From Onchocerca volvulus (taxonomy: Eukaryota; Nematoda; Chromadorea; Rhabditida; Onchocercidae), in the NCBI GenBank assembly GCA_000499405.2, contig HG738138.1:21400824-21464823 (forward strand): a stretch of 64,000 nt of DNA, given 5' to 3'. The translations under genes and the position numbers were made by a program. Below, one piece after another: positions 1 to 10,914 of this stretch (positions are counted from its first letter, which is position 1; each line of letters begins with the position of its first letter). The notes below the pieces were generated by a model. The model ran no database searches. It worked only from the letters and a program-made list of their open reading frames with translations, and was not told the DNA's origin.

Positions 1-3000
1 TTCAGTTTCTTTCGAAATTCGTTCAGCTTCTTCGATTCTTTGAGTTTGTTCCTGGAAACGCTCCTCTGTTTTTTCAATTATTTTCTTCACTTCTTCATGT
101 TCTTCAATCAGTTTCATACTTTTTAGTTTCTTCTCTATGTTACGGATTATCTCTACCGTTTCCTCTTGCCACATTTGAACCTTGAAGAAAAAAAAATTTT
201 TGTTTTCATATATAATTATTTTGCCTGAAAACGAGCAAATTAGGTAGACCTTTGTGCCTCATTCAACAAATTTCTACCTCTTCAACAATTCGGATTACTT
301 TCTGCTTCTCCACTTGCTTATTTTGCCATCGCTGCCAGCTTTCTTCGATTATTTTCAATCGTTGTTCATGCTCGTTCAATACATTGCGTACTGAATTTAT
401 GGATTGCTCGACATCAACTCTCGAATCTTTCGCCTTTACTGATTGAGCTGTCTCAATAAATTTATTCCCTGAAATATTTTTATAATATTCCCAAAATTTT
501 AATAGAAAAATTTTCAAATTATTTCTTTCTAAAAATCCTAATTAAAAAATGAGCATGCGAATTTCATCATCACCAATGATTAATTCTTGATCAATAATGG
601 AAAAGTTAGAAGTAATTTATCTGACTTCAAATTCAACGAGCAATGAAAATAAAGACTTCTTCATTTTCCATACTCTTGGTAATGAGTAAAAAGAATACTT
701 AACAGAGAGCCACCATTAAAAGACGAGAAAATTTCAAAAGTCAAATATATATTTCGAATTGATAATAAACCTTGATCTTTTTCTTGTTTAACTGTTTGTT
801 CGATCATATGGAATACTTCCTTCATCTGCATGAGCAGTCCCTCGTTCATGCAAGAACGATTTGAATTAATCAAAGTATTCAAACTCTCAAATGAACTTTC
901 AAGTTCCTCGGCAAATTTTTGCACCTGCAACATCCATTATTTTGTTGCGTTTTAGAAAAGGAAAAAAAAAATATTTGGGAAAATTTAAAACTTGAGTATT
1001 TTTTATTTACTCTTTCAAACATTAAATAATTATTCAATGAGAATATTAAACAGCTAAATAAAATACATTCCAATTTCATGCCTCATTTGTTTCGTGTTTG
1101 CTTAATTTTCCAGGTTTGCTCATTCTTATTTCATTATTTTTTAAAATATTCTTTCCAATTTTTCTTCTGATTTTCCACTGTAAAATTTTGCGATTTTTGG
1201 TTTTTCGAACTTTGAACAGTCCTTGTTGTATTAGTTGCAAATTAAAACGTTTCTAAAATTTCACCAACCTGCTGGAAAGCAGCACCCAGATTAACGCGTT
1301 CATCTACCACTTCCTTCATTGATTCATATCGTTGTTTAAATTCCTCCAAACGCTGTCGATCAGTTGTGCTTAATTCATGAATTCTACTCCACAGATCGTT
1401 TAGCTCTAATCCTTTATTCTGTATAGAAAACTCTGATTAACAAGATGCCTGAATCGGAATGGAAGTATTGAAAAATTAAAATAATTTCTTCTTATTGACA
1501 AAGTTCCTTCTTCAAATTTTAAATTTAATTAAAGATACTAATAAATCTCACTCACCATAATTTCAATGAACATATCGTTGTGAACTTTATGGAACTTAAT
1601 AGTATCATCCAAGCTGGAACCTAAGCGGCCATTTATCGCGAACAATTGTTCGGTTTCCGTGAGCCATTTTTCAAAACGATATAACTAAAACGAAGAGTTT
1701 GCTCATTGGTACTTTAAAGAAAAGTCTTGCATAATCAGAATTGAATTAATTTCTTCGTATTCCATTCAGTTTAACCTTTCAAATTCAAATTACTAAATTT
1801 TATGGACAAATAATATTAGAATGAAGAATACATACCTGATCTTTGATCAATTCCTTACTTTCATCCATCCGTTCAGAGGCCAAATCCTCGACTTGTTTTA
1901 ATTTATTCTGGATATCAGTTACGAATCGACTGACACGTTGATCAATGTGCTCAATTTGTCGGCCATCATCAATTACCTTTTGCGCCTTTTGTCGTGCCAA
2001 AGGTGCGAGTTCTCCAGCCATGGCTGCATTGGCATTACGCATATCAGTTTCCATTGCACCCAGCTGATTCAACATCTAAAAATAATGAGCACTTTAATAA
2101 TTAAATAATAATTAATTTAAATTACTAAGATAATTCCAATTTTCTTTTTATTCTACTTCGGACAGTCATACGAACATTCAAGATGAAAATACTTAGAATC
2201 ATTTCGTTATCGTTATCATGAGTAAAACTGTCATAATGTTTTGCCTAATCACTTCATTTTCTATCATGAATGATAATATATGCTCAATTATCGTTTAGTA
2301 GACACCTTTTTTAATTTAAGTATTTAAAAATATTGAATGTTAGTTTCGATAGCCATGAATTTGTTAAAAGTAATTATCATGTAATCATTTACGATTGTTA
2401 AGAAGATTGAAAAAGGTTCAAATTTCAGATTCCAACAAAATTAACGAGAAAGCTTCATTCCGAATCACTCCTTGATACAGAAATCTCAGTTGCTTCTGTA
2501 ACTTACGATATTTGCAGCTGCAATCCATGCGATCACTTTATCATTCTCATCTTTTTTTTTCTTGATTTCTTGCAAAAATGTGTCCAAATTGGTTTGCAAC
2601 AACATGGCTCGTTCATGAAGACTTGCATCTGCACCACTTCGATCGATGGTTGATATTATATCTTTTAGTGTTTTGTGTTGTTTCTGAATATCCAACTGCT
2701 ATTCATCAGAAAAATCTATTTCTCACAAACAATCAGTCACTTATTTATCATCTGCTACTATGAATTCGATTTTCTTTTTACTTGCTATTGTTTAAAAAAA
2801 AAAAAAAGATTTCCGAAAATTATTCCACTTTACTGCTTAAATTTTTTTAAACAATAATTTAACAAAAAAAATTACCATCTTATTTGTTGGTTATTTAAGT
2901 TTTCAACAAATATTAAATTCAGATGAAAATTTCTGTAAATATTCTTTGATGAGAGAAATTCAAAGCAGAGCTGCAAATTCCAGAATGGAAATTAAGTTCT

Positions 3001-5527
3001 GAAATACAGAACTTACTAAAACTTGTTGCATCAATGTATTGATGTTTTGTTCATCACCGAGTTGTGTTCGTGCTTCTTGAAGCCATTTTTCAATGTTTTC
3101 AATTTGGGACAGAATTTGGGACAGAACTGCTCCACTCTTATCAGTTTGCACTTCTCGTTTGGATCGCTCGTTCTTCCAGGATTCTTCAAGCAATTCCCAT
3201 TCTGCCGCCATCTGAAATTAGAATTGAGATTAGAAGCATCAGTGAAAGAATGAAATTATACGAATATTTTGTACAATGAATTTGCATTTTATGCAAAATG
3301 TTCATTTTCTTTTTCAGCGGTGAGTACAATTTCTATGTTGCTTAATATTTATTAAAAGCAAAAATTTTAACAGACTTTGTCCGAAAACTGTTATAATTCT
3401 ATTAGAATTTCTAAAATTTTTGAACACTACTGACAGAAATAGCCAGACTGAACATAACTTATATTTTCATAATTCTATATAAATTAATACTGACCTAGAT
3501 GCAAAATAGGTGATAACAATTAATACAAATACTGAAACTTCTGAAAGTAACAATTTGTTTATAAAATTTGACATTGCGAGCAAATTCAATGATTGCAAGC
3601 TGCATATCAAGGCATATTCCAAAAAATGGGATACTATGCGTGCGGGAGTAACTTATTGCTGATATTTTACTCTCAACTCCATCGTCACAAACCCTCCTGG
3701 CATGAGATCGAATGAGAGTTTTGTACTTTTCTCCTATGAAATCAATTTTTCATCAATAGGTTCTTTACTTTTTTTCTATCTCGAATTTCCAGTGCGTAAA
3801 GTATAATTATCGATATATGATATTAGCGAAACGCATTTTTTATTGGTGCTTAAAGGCAACTTAATCAAATTTTTGGTGATTAAACTTAATTAAGTTTTTG
3901 GTAACTTAAATTGACTTTTGAAAATAAATATAGTTATTGAATGTCATGTGATTCATTGTTATGTGAAGCCAATCAGCGTCCAAAATAAATTTAATTTAAT
4001 TTCTCTCAAATTAAATTTAATTTGCTATAATTTTTTAAACTAAGTTTTTTCAAAAAACATAGACATTGAAGTAAGAGTCAAAAAGGGATGAAATAATTAG
4101 GTAATCCCATACCTTCAACATAGTTTTTTCGATCAGTAAGCAAGCTTGAGCAGTTTCTTGAACACTTTCTACATTATCAGTCATAGAGCCTAGTACTCGA
4201 ATTTGTGTTATCACATCGGCTCCACTATCTACAGCTGATGCGGTTACATCAATCAGATCTGAATTTAAGATATTGTTTAATACGAGATTAATCAAAGTTT
4301 ACATAAGATTTGAATTTTTTTTCAAAAATTTGATCGGAATTTCTGAACTGATTCGAAACATAATTTAAATAAATGCTAGGAATCAATTCAATATTTAGTC
4401 TTAATTCCTAAGAGAATAGATTAATTGATTTTTTTTGGTCTTATAAAGAATTGGAACGAAAACAAACTGTCGATGAGTTGTTGAATTTGTAATACAGTAT
4501 CGTTTATATCATCGGCATCCGGTCGTTGAATCATTATGTGGAGCATATTTCGCACCTTTGAACCAATCTGAATTGAAGACCTTTTTCTCTTTACTTGCCT
4601 AATAAAGCAATGATCAGAAATTATTTGCTGATTAGAAACATTTATTTTACACCAAATAATGTTTCAAAAAACTAAAATAAATGTGAAATAAATAAAAACC
4701 AACTTCGTCATGGCGTTTTGCCAGTTCGTAAAATCGCTTTGTTTCAGTAAGTAAAAATCCTCGCATGAGAAGCTGACGATTCAACTCTTTCCAAGCTATA
4801 CCCAAACTTTCAGCCATTGCTTCATAAACATGAACATCAGGTTCCTTTTGCTGTATTACTAAATTATCTGCTCGAGCAAGCAACTCTTCCACCTGATCTT
4901 CTTTGCTCTAAAATTTAGTTTAATTGATCGAATTCTGTGGTTTTGGTCAATAATTTTTATTTCAGTAACTAATTCATTCTGAATCTTCGTTAGCTAACTT
5001 TTCTCTTGTCACAGTTATTTTTTCAATAAATTTTTAGTGGCAAATGTTTCATACTAACTAGAAAAAAGATAGCACAATGTAGTTATCGTTGAGTGTGTGC
5101 TTATCGTTTCTGCCAACACATTTATAAAGTATTAGTTAAGAATAAGCATGGAAGCATTGATTTCATACTTTTCCAGGTATAGGATTGTTGAATGAACAAT
5201 GGTGCCAGGAAGTAAGAAGAAGAAAAAGAATCGTTAAAAAAAATAAAAATAAACAGCAAAACCTTAAGCCGATGCATCAGATCTTCATGAGTAGCTAGCA
5301 GAGTATTTGTTTCCTCCATACTTTCACCAACTTCAAGCATGCGCGGTTGCATTTCGTCAATTCGAAGACATCCATATCCAACGCTCTGTAAAATTCTTCC
5401 TTTTATTCCATTTGATCAAATTACTACAACAATTAATATTCAGTAACAAAAAGAGACTCTAGATCGATTCATACGGGAGCAGTTTTCGGTGATCTTCTCA
5501 AGCGAATCTTTTTCACTTCTTTATTAG
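1..5527 (-). CDS. Spectrin-repeat protein, CCDC141-like (partial, 3' end off window)
   Basis: Thirteen exons join in phase on the minus strand: 5475-5527, 5263-5385, 4704-4907, 4468-4567, 4113-4259, 3017-3211, 2507-2698, 1836-2075, 1556-1684, 1269-1418, 771-924, 278-468 and 1-180 (open at the edge), giving about 686 residues. The product is almost wholly amphipathic helix with spectrin-repeat spacing (for example [19 protein letters not shown]) and no membrane segment. The segment from [20 protein letters not shown] through [16 protein letters not shown] follows the start of vertebrate CCDC141 as I remember it (LLEIG..ETR.LL..HE, then VYDAMAE.LG.AW). A cytoskeletal or scaffold role is inferred from the family. 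The first resolved exon needs one base from an upstream exon that I could not place, so the start codon is missing from this model. A generic spectraplakin or nesprin fragment is the alternative. Confidence 0.8.
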
Positions 5528-7141
5528 CTGAAAAATCATCGCTCAAAATAAGCTATGAAATAATCTGCCAAATTTAAGACAGTACAAAAAAGTTCATTCC
5601 TTCTCCCTATTCCGAAAAAAGAAAAGAAAGAAAAAAGCAAGATAGGATTTCAGTAATTTAAAAAAAAGATAAAGCGCTGATTAAAATGGTCAATTTCTCC
5701 CCATGTATATCTAAGTCTAGCTAGCAGAAGAACTTTGAAGAAACGGTTCAACACTCAACATTTAATTCAAACGGTCATGCTTGTTCAGGCCTTTGGAAGA
5801 CATATCTAGTATAATAATTAATAAAACTTAGATAAAAAACTACATTAAATTTTTGTTTCTTAGACTGATGATACTGCCTAGTAGGTATGAATTTTCCTCA
5901 ATTATTAAAGGTACAAATCTTTTCGATTTCACTGTTTTTTGCTTTTTCTTCTTGTTGGTAGAAAGCCGAAAAAAAAAATTTCTAAACAATAAACGTTTTT
6001 AATGCTGCATCCTAATTTTTACGATTACTTGGATAATTAATATTTCCTTTAATTCACAATTTATAATATGAGACAAATTTATTAGTCATATGAAGCTGCT
6101 TTTATGTTCAATCTCTCAATTCTCGAAGATACTATGAATTTTCTTCTATTCTTCAATTTTATTTAATATGCACTTATTTGTGCAGAAATCCATATTTATG
6201 ATCTTTACGCTATTTTAGATTCAATAAATAATTATAAATTCTTATTCTTCACAAAAATTAAAAAGCAAATAAGATCTAAAAAACAATGGAAAGAGAAATA
6301 AATTAAATTCAAAGTGAAAATTAATATTAAGAATATAAATAGTTAAATCTTAATTGATGACAGTGAAAGCTCGATGAAAAGATAAATTGGAAAACTTCAG
6401 TTTACAGCGTGGTTATGTTATCGATTAGGCATCTTTTAGATTGCAACGGATACCACTAAAAAGAGAAAATAAAGTAGATAATCAGCATTATTTTATTAGG
6501 TCGAACATGCTTGTTTATCAAATTTATCGCCAATAATTCATATTTTATTTTATTTTTCATTTAATTATTCGTAAATGAGATAAAAACAATCTCACATGAT
6601 TAAAGGAATTCATTTTATAATGACAGAAAATAATGAAAATGCAGTCGCAAAACCTGCAAAATTTTCTATTTCAGTGTTTCGATCAAGAGATAACTAAATT
6701 TTGGAATTTTCATCTTTAATGAATTAGTAGCTAGGTATTTAACTATTCAGCATTAGCTGTTATATAATTTACATAAAATTTTTAAGGAATAGTAGTTCTT
6801 CTCTTTAGATATTAAAAGCACGAAATGCTTCTTTGATAGAATTGAAACGATTTAAATGAACAATTTTAGATTTCGAAAAATCCAAGAAAATGGAAAACAA
6901 AGATGTCCTTTGGTGTACGAATATATGTGAAAAGCAGATGAATTGATGGGCAGCAAAGCCAAGACAAATATATATGTCAACTGTGTCCTATGATGCATTT
7001 CAAATGTATCATGTCAGAATATCTAATTGAAAAAAAAAAAAAAAAGTGCTTTAAAACCTTAATGCTCGAAAAACAAAATTTGACGATTCGACAGTTTCAG
7101 TACCATTCACAGGCTACTCATTTAATAGCAAAAAAATAAAG
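5528..7141. other. Intergenic or 5' region of the spectrin-repeat gene, no exon resolved
   Basis: About 1.6 kb of AT-rich sequence with many stops in all frames. It should hold the promoter and first exon(s) of the leftward spectrin-repeat gene, whose exon at 5475-5527 needs one base from upstream. No ATG-bearing exon with a suitable donor stood out. A short minus-strand open stretch after a TTTTTAG acceptor near 6455 reaches a stop within 11 codons and is not interpretable. Confidence 0.4.
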
Positions 7142-7339
7142 ATGACCTTAAGCAATGCGACAACAATTGTTGCTTTTTTGCCGGCATTTATTGCAATTGT
7201 ACTAATTGTCGTAGTGGTTGGTCGATCTGAATTCTCCATTCCGAATCCGTTTCGAATCAAGCACTGTCAATTGCAATTACTGTGCAAAACTCTCGATGAT
7301 AAACTACGAAGGACTGGACACTATTCAGCCAGAAAATAG
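7142..7339 (+). CDS. Possible 65-aa single-pass membrane protein
   Basis: A single-exon frame runs from ATG to TAG. The start is preceded by a splice-acceptor-like CCATTCACAG about 30 bases upstream, which could be a trans-splice site. The protein has a short polar N-terminus, one strong hydrophobic segment at about residues 8-27 (IVAFLPAFIAIVLIVVVVG), then a basic tail with two cysteines (KHCQLQLLCKTLDDKLRR). That is the layout of a small signal-anchored protein. I do not recognise a family. The short length and absence of introns mean it could be chance or one exon of a larger gene. Confidence 0.4.
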   Translation: MTLSNATTIVAFLPAFIAIVLIVVVVGRSEFSIPNPFRIKHCQLQLLCKTLDDKLRRTGHYSARK

Positions 7340-7521
7340 CAACAGTGAATGAAGCAAAACTGATCTCTACAATATCTTTTTTTTTATGCTTCATCCCATT
7401 AATCACCAAAATCTCGGGATAAGTAAATCAAAAATACAATAACGTCAGGTGAAATTTTAAATAGAAAAAGCACGCAGGTCTGGAGCACAGATATATACAC
7501 ACATGCATACACACACACATA

Positions 7522-7555
<34 letters not shown>

Positions 7556-9086
7556 GACTTTCTGATAGCTTTACAATTCCAACCAAGTGATATATCTCAG
7601 GATGAAAGTCCGCACTGATTTCACTTTTGAATTAGAGGAAACAGCAGCTGGCCTTGCAGATGAGAGATAAGCTGTGGAGATAAGCTGCACAGACATAAAC
7701 ACATTATCACATATGATTTGAGTCACACAGCTAACTGCACTTCATACTGCTATATCTTTGTAGACCGAGCTGGAGTAAGTCTGAGCATTTTCAACTTATC
7801 CTCCAACTATTTTAAAATGATTATCTATAAACAACCGTTTGGTTATACTAGCAGTACTACTAGTTATTTATTCAAAATATACACTATCTCATCATTAACT
7901 TCAAGCAAATGTTGCACTACTAAGGATGTGACAAAGAGCTTCAATTTCCCGAACAATAAATTTTAAATGGCACAAAGTTAAAAAAGGATCTAGGAAGATG
8001 AAACTTGCAGTAACTTTGTTTGTCTCAGAATCATAACCAATATCGATGTCACCCTTACTTCCAAGAATATTTACCTGTTTCTTAATTCTCTTCATTGAAA
8101 TCACTACTTTAGCCAAATTATTGAAGAAATAGATCAAAATGGAGCACGGTGCAGAGCAATTTCTCCTACCCTTCATGAATTTTTCGGATTATTTTAATCA
8201 TATACATTACAGTTGTTATTTCAATCGCTTTGAATACACTGACGAAAAAAAATCATCAGTTGTCATATGACAAAAAATGACAACTGGATCGAATCCTTTA
8301 ATATAATTGTAAACAATAAATGTTTTTTCGAATTTAGGAGCTCAGTGAAATAATCTAATGATTTAAACTGCCATTTCACTCCGAAACAACTTCTCTATTT
8401 TACAAATTCCACCTTATTTGCAAAATTTGCAAAATAAACGAGATGATTGAAGCAAATCAAAATTTAGGCATAAAAAGTGAAATAACAAAGCTGCGAACCC
8501 ATAGGCCATACAACGGCGCTCAGAAATGTCCATTCTACTACAGCAGAAATTAGATGATGCAACTAACGTTGTTGTAAAGTAAGGAGGAGTGCACAACCTT
8601 CAAATCAAAGCTTCCATAGATCCGGAATTATTTAAGCTCTAAAAAAAACTTACAAACACACGAAGTACAGATGTTTGAGCTCATAAGAACGAAAACAAAG
8701 GATTTATGAAGTAAGGCCCAGAACTCTTCCCACTGGAAAAGAATCTGCAAACTCCGAATAAAAAGAAAATTATGCAAAATAAAGCTGAACAGAAGAATCC
8801 ATTCACTTTCCTTATGGTAAGTGGAATTTTATCCACAAAACCTTACTGTAATGACTTCCGCCGCTTAAATGAATGCTTCGATTAAGATTTCCAAACTTTA
8901 CAAAAATTTGAATCCTTTAAATGCAATAAAAACCGCAAAAGCAAAAGATTATCTTTATTAAGAGAAATTCAAGATCATTATATAAAAGTATGACAATATT
9001 CATTGAGCTAATTAATAAGAGGCAAAGGTCTAACTAACATACTACTATAAGAGGTGAAAAACTTTACACGAGACAGAATTTTATAG
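7340..9086. other. Intergenic; one weak 91-codon frame
   Basis: Apart from the CA repeat, the only item is a minus-strand ATG frame at 8176-7901 (91 codons, including IKKQVNILGSKGDIDIGYD). It shows no family, no clear signal peptide and overlaps a plus-strand open frame of similar length. I do not call it a gene. The rest should include the 3' UTR of the leftward gene that ends at 9087. Confidence 0.4.
7496..7556. repeat. CA dinucleotide microsatellite
   Basis: An imperfect (AC)n run with interspersed AT steps, ending in a pure stretch of about 24 bases. It lies about 150 bases after the small membrane-protein frame. Confidence 0.95.
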
Positions 9087-10175
9087 CTATTTCCTAACGC
9101 CAATTGGAGTTTCTTCTTTCATTGGGTCGTACTTCGCAAAATACAGCTCATCTTGAATGCGCTGTGCCTTTCCGCGTCTTTTGTGCAAAGACATATGTTC
9201 TGGAATTTGATGTACCAACATGGCTTTCCAAATTTCTGCTGCAAATTAAGGAATTCAGCAATGCAAGTATTTTGTAAAGACATAAAAGCGAAGATTTCAT
9301 AATATTTAAAAGGCTTTAGCACCACAGAAGCTACTTTATAAACAATTCATCTTGAAAAAATTTTTAAATTAATTCAGCATAAAGAAGCAGGAGTAGGTCA
9401 CTTTTTCCTTTTCTAAAAGATGTGTAAAAAGGATATCAAAAGGAGTTACCTGAAAATATATGAAAGAAATAACTTACGTGGAAATTTAGCTATATATATC
9501 GGGATCAGTATTGACATCCACAAAACGATATTTCTGTTAAAAGGACATAATTTCCACCACCAGCGAAATGGAAACGATCGAAACTATTGAAATATAGCGA
9601 ATTTAAAAGCACATGAAGTTAGGAACTTTCAATTTATCAATTCAAGCTAGTTAGCGTTATCAATAACTCACTGATACAAAATGGTCCGCAGAACGATATA
9701 GAAAAATCAATGGAGAAGCCATTTTTGGAAAAAAAAAGTGATGTAAGTTTGATTTGAAAGAAAGGAAATCAATATTTTTACCTATATTTGAGAGACATTT
9801 CTCTACATGAAAGAATGCTTACATGTTTAATTAAAACAAAAGTAAATTCATATGATTCTTAGGTTAAGTTCAAATATAGGTAAAAAAATGTTGCTAACTT
9901 TTGGAACATAAATTAATACATTGACAAGATCTTTTTTGATGCGACAGCCCTTTAGTTTTTGATCATTAGCGTATTATTTTCCTTCCATTTAGTTCTATGG
10001 CTTTATACAATATACAGCATAAACTTACTCCTTCGGCAGGTGTACTCGGTATAGCCGGTTGACGTGGATGAATATCAGTTGGTGGAATAGGAGCATTAGG
10101 ACTAGCGATAACTTTAGCAAGACCATAAAATGTTTCACCCCACCATTTCACTTCACGTACCACTTTATCCAGCAT
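9087..10175 (-). CDS. 134-aa single-pass protein, probable mitochondrial membrane subunit
   Basis: Three exons join in phase: 10029-10175, 9478-9583 and 9087-9238. ATTATATTGCAG sits two bases before the ATG, an excellent trans-splice acceptor, which fixes the start. The protein opens with MLDKVVREVKWWGETFYGLA, followed by a proline-rich stretch (NAPIPPTDIHPRQPAIPSTP), a basic aromatic patch (FRSFPFRWWWKL), one transmembrane helix at about residues 67-83 (IVLWMSILIPIYIAKFP), and a charged tail ending EETPIGVRK. This layout is typical of accessory subunits of respiratory complexes. I noticed a loose likeness to the membrane region of complex I subunit NDUFB6 but cannot claim homology. It is divergent to the FKBP gene, about 740 bp away. 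Exon 3 could instead use an AG three bases further in, removing one residue. Confidence 0.7.
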
Positions 10176-10408
10176 CCCTGCAATATAATGAAATCATGAA
10201 ATTCCAATAATATGATTCACTTTCCGCGCATTTTGACAAAGCATTGATAAGCGTAACAGGTAAAATGTCGGTTATGTAGATTAATAAAATAAATATACAA
10301 ACATTAATAATTTGAAATGTGGCAAGAATTACAGCTTAAAATAAGCAGCAAGTAATCAAGTGGTAACAAAAATCTTTCGCTTCCTCTAGAAAACTTTCTA
10401 CCGATCAC

Positions 10409-10600
10409 TTCCAACTCTTCTTGTTATTGCTTATATGTTATCGATTCTCAGTAATATGAATTCATCCATATGACCGAGAAATAGCAATATGACGACATTT
10501 CTAACTCTTCTTGATATGTCTTATATGTCATCGACCCTTTTAAGCGATTCTCAATAATCTGCACTCATCAGTACGGCCGAGAAACAACAATATAAGGAAC
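10409..10600. repeat. Diverged tandem duplication in a divergent promoter region
   Basis: Two adjacent copies of roughly 90-100 bases share the same ordered blocks: (C)AACTCTTCTTG, CTTATATGT, CGA-TTCTCA, TAAT-TG, CATC, and (G)GCCGAGAAA-AACAATAT. Copy 1 is about 10409-10496 and copy 2 about 10499-10600. They sit between the starts of the small membrane protein (-) and the FKBP gene (+). Confidence 0.75.
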
Positions 10601-10914
10601 CAATCAATGCCAAGGGTCCTCACAACAAACATCCTCTTTGCCCTCCGAACTGTCGTACGTTTGAGCTTTACGACATTTCAGGGAGACAAATGCATCAGCC
10701 GCCATCTTCTAGAAAGTTCCATGAATACGAATGATATGGGAATTAGGACAGTGGCGAGCGGTCTGGATTGGTTGGGTGGTTTTCCGGGGATCCGGATTAC
10801 GTGGGTTTTAGTGTGGTAATGTTGGTAATACTGCTTTTCCGTTTGACAGATGTTGGCATTTATTTTTCCGTTTCCTTCAAATTCTTTTCAGGCAAAGTTT
10901 CAGAGCACTTTAAT

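Noticed and set aside
7901..8176. 91-codon minus-strand frame considered as a gene
   Set aside because: Single uninterrupted frame with no family, no clear targeting signal and an equally open frame on the other strand; kept only as a note.
9119..9325. 68-codon minus-strand frame
   Set aside because: Overlaps the true last exon of the 134-aa gene in a different frame; only the exon at 9087-9238 joins in phase.
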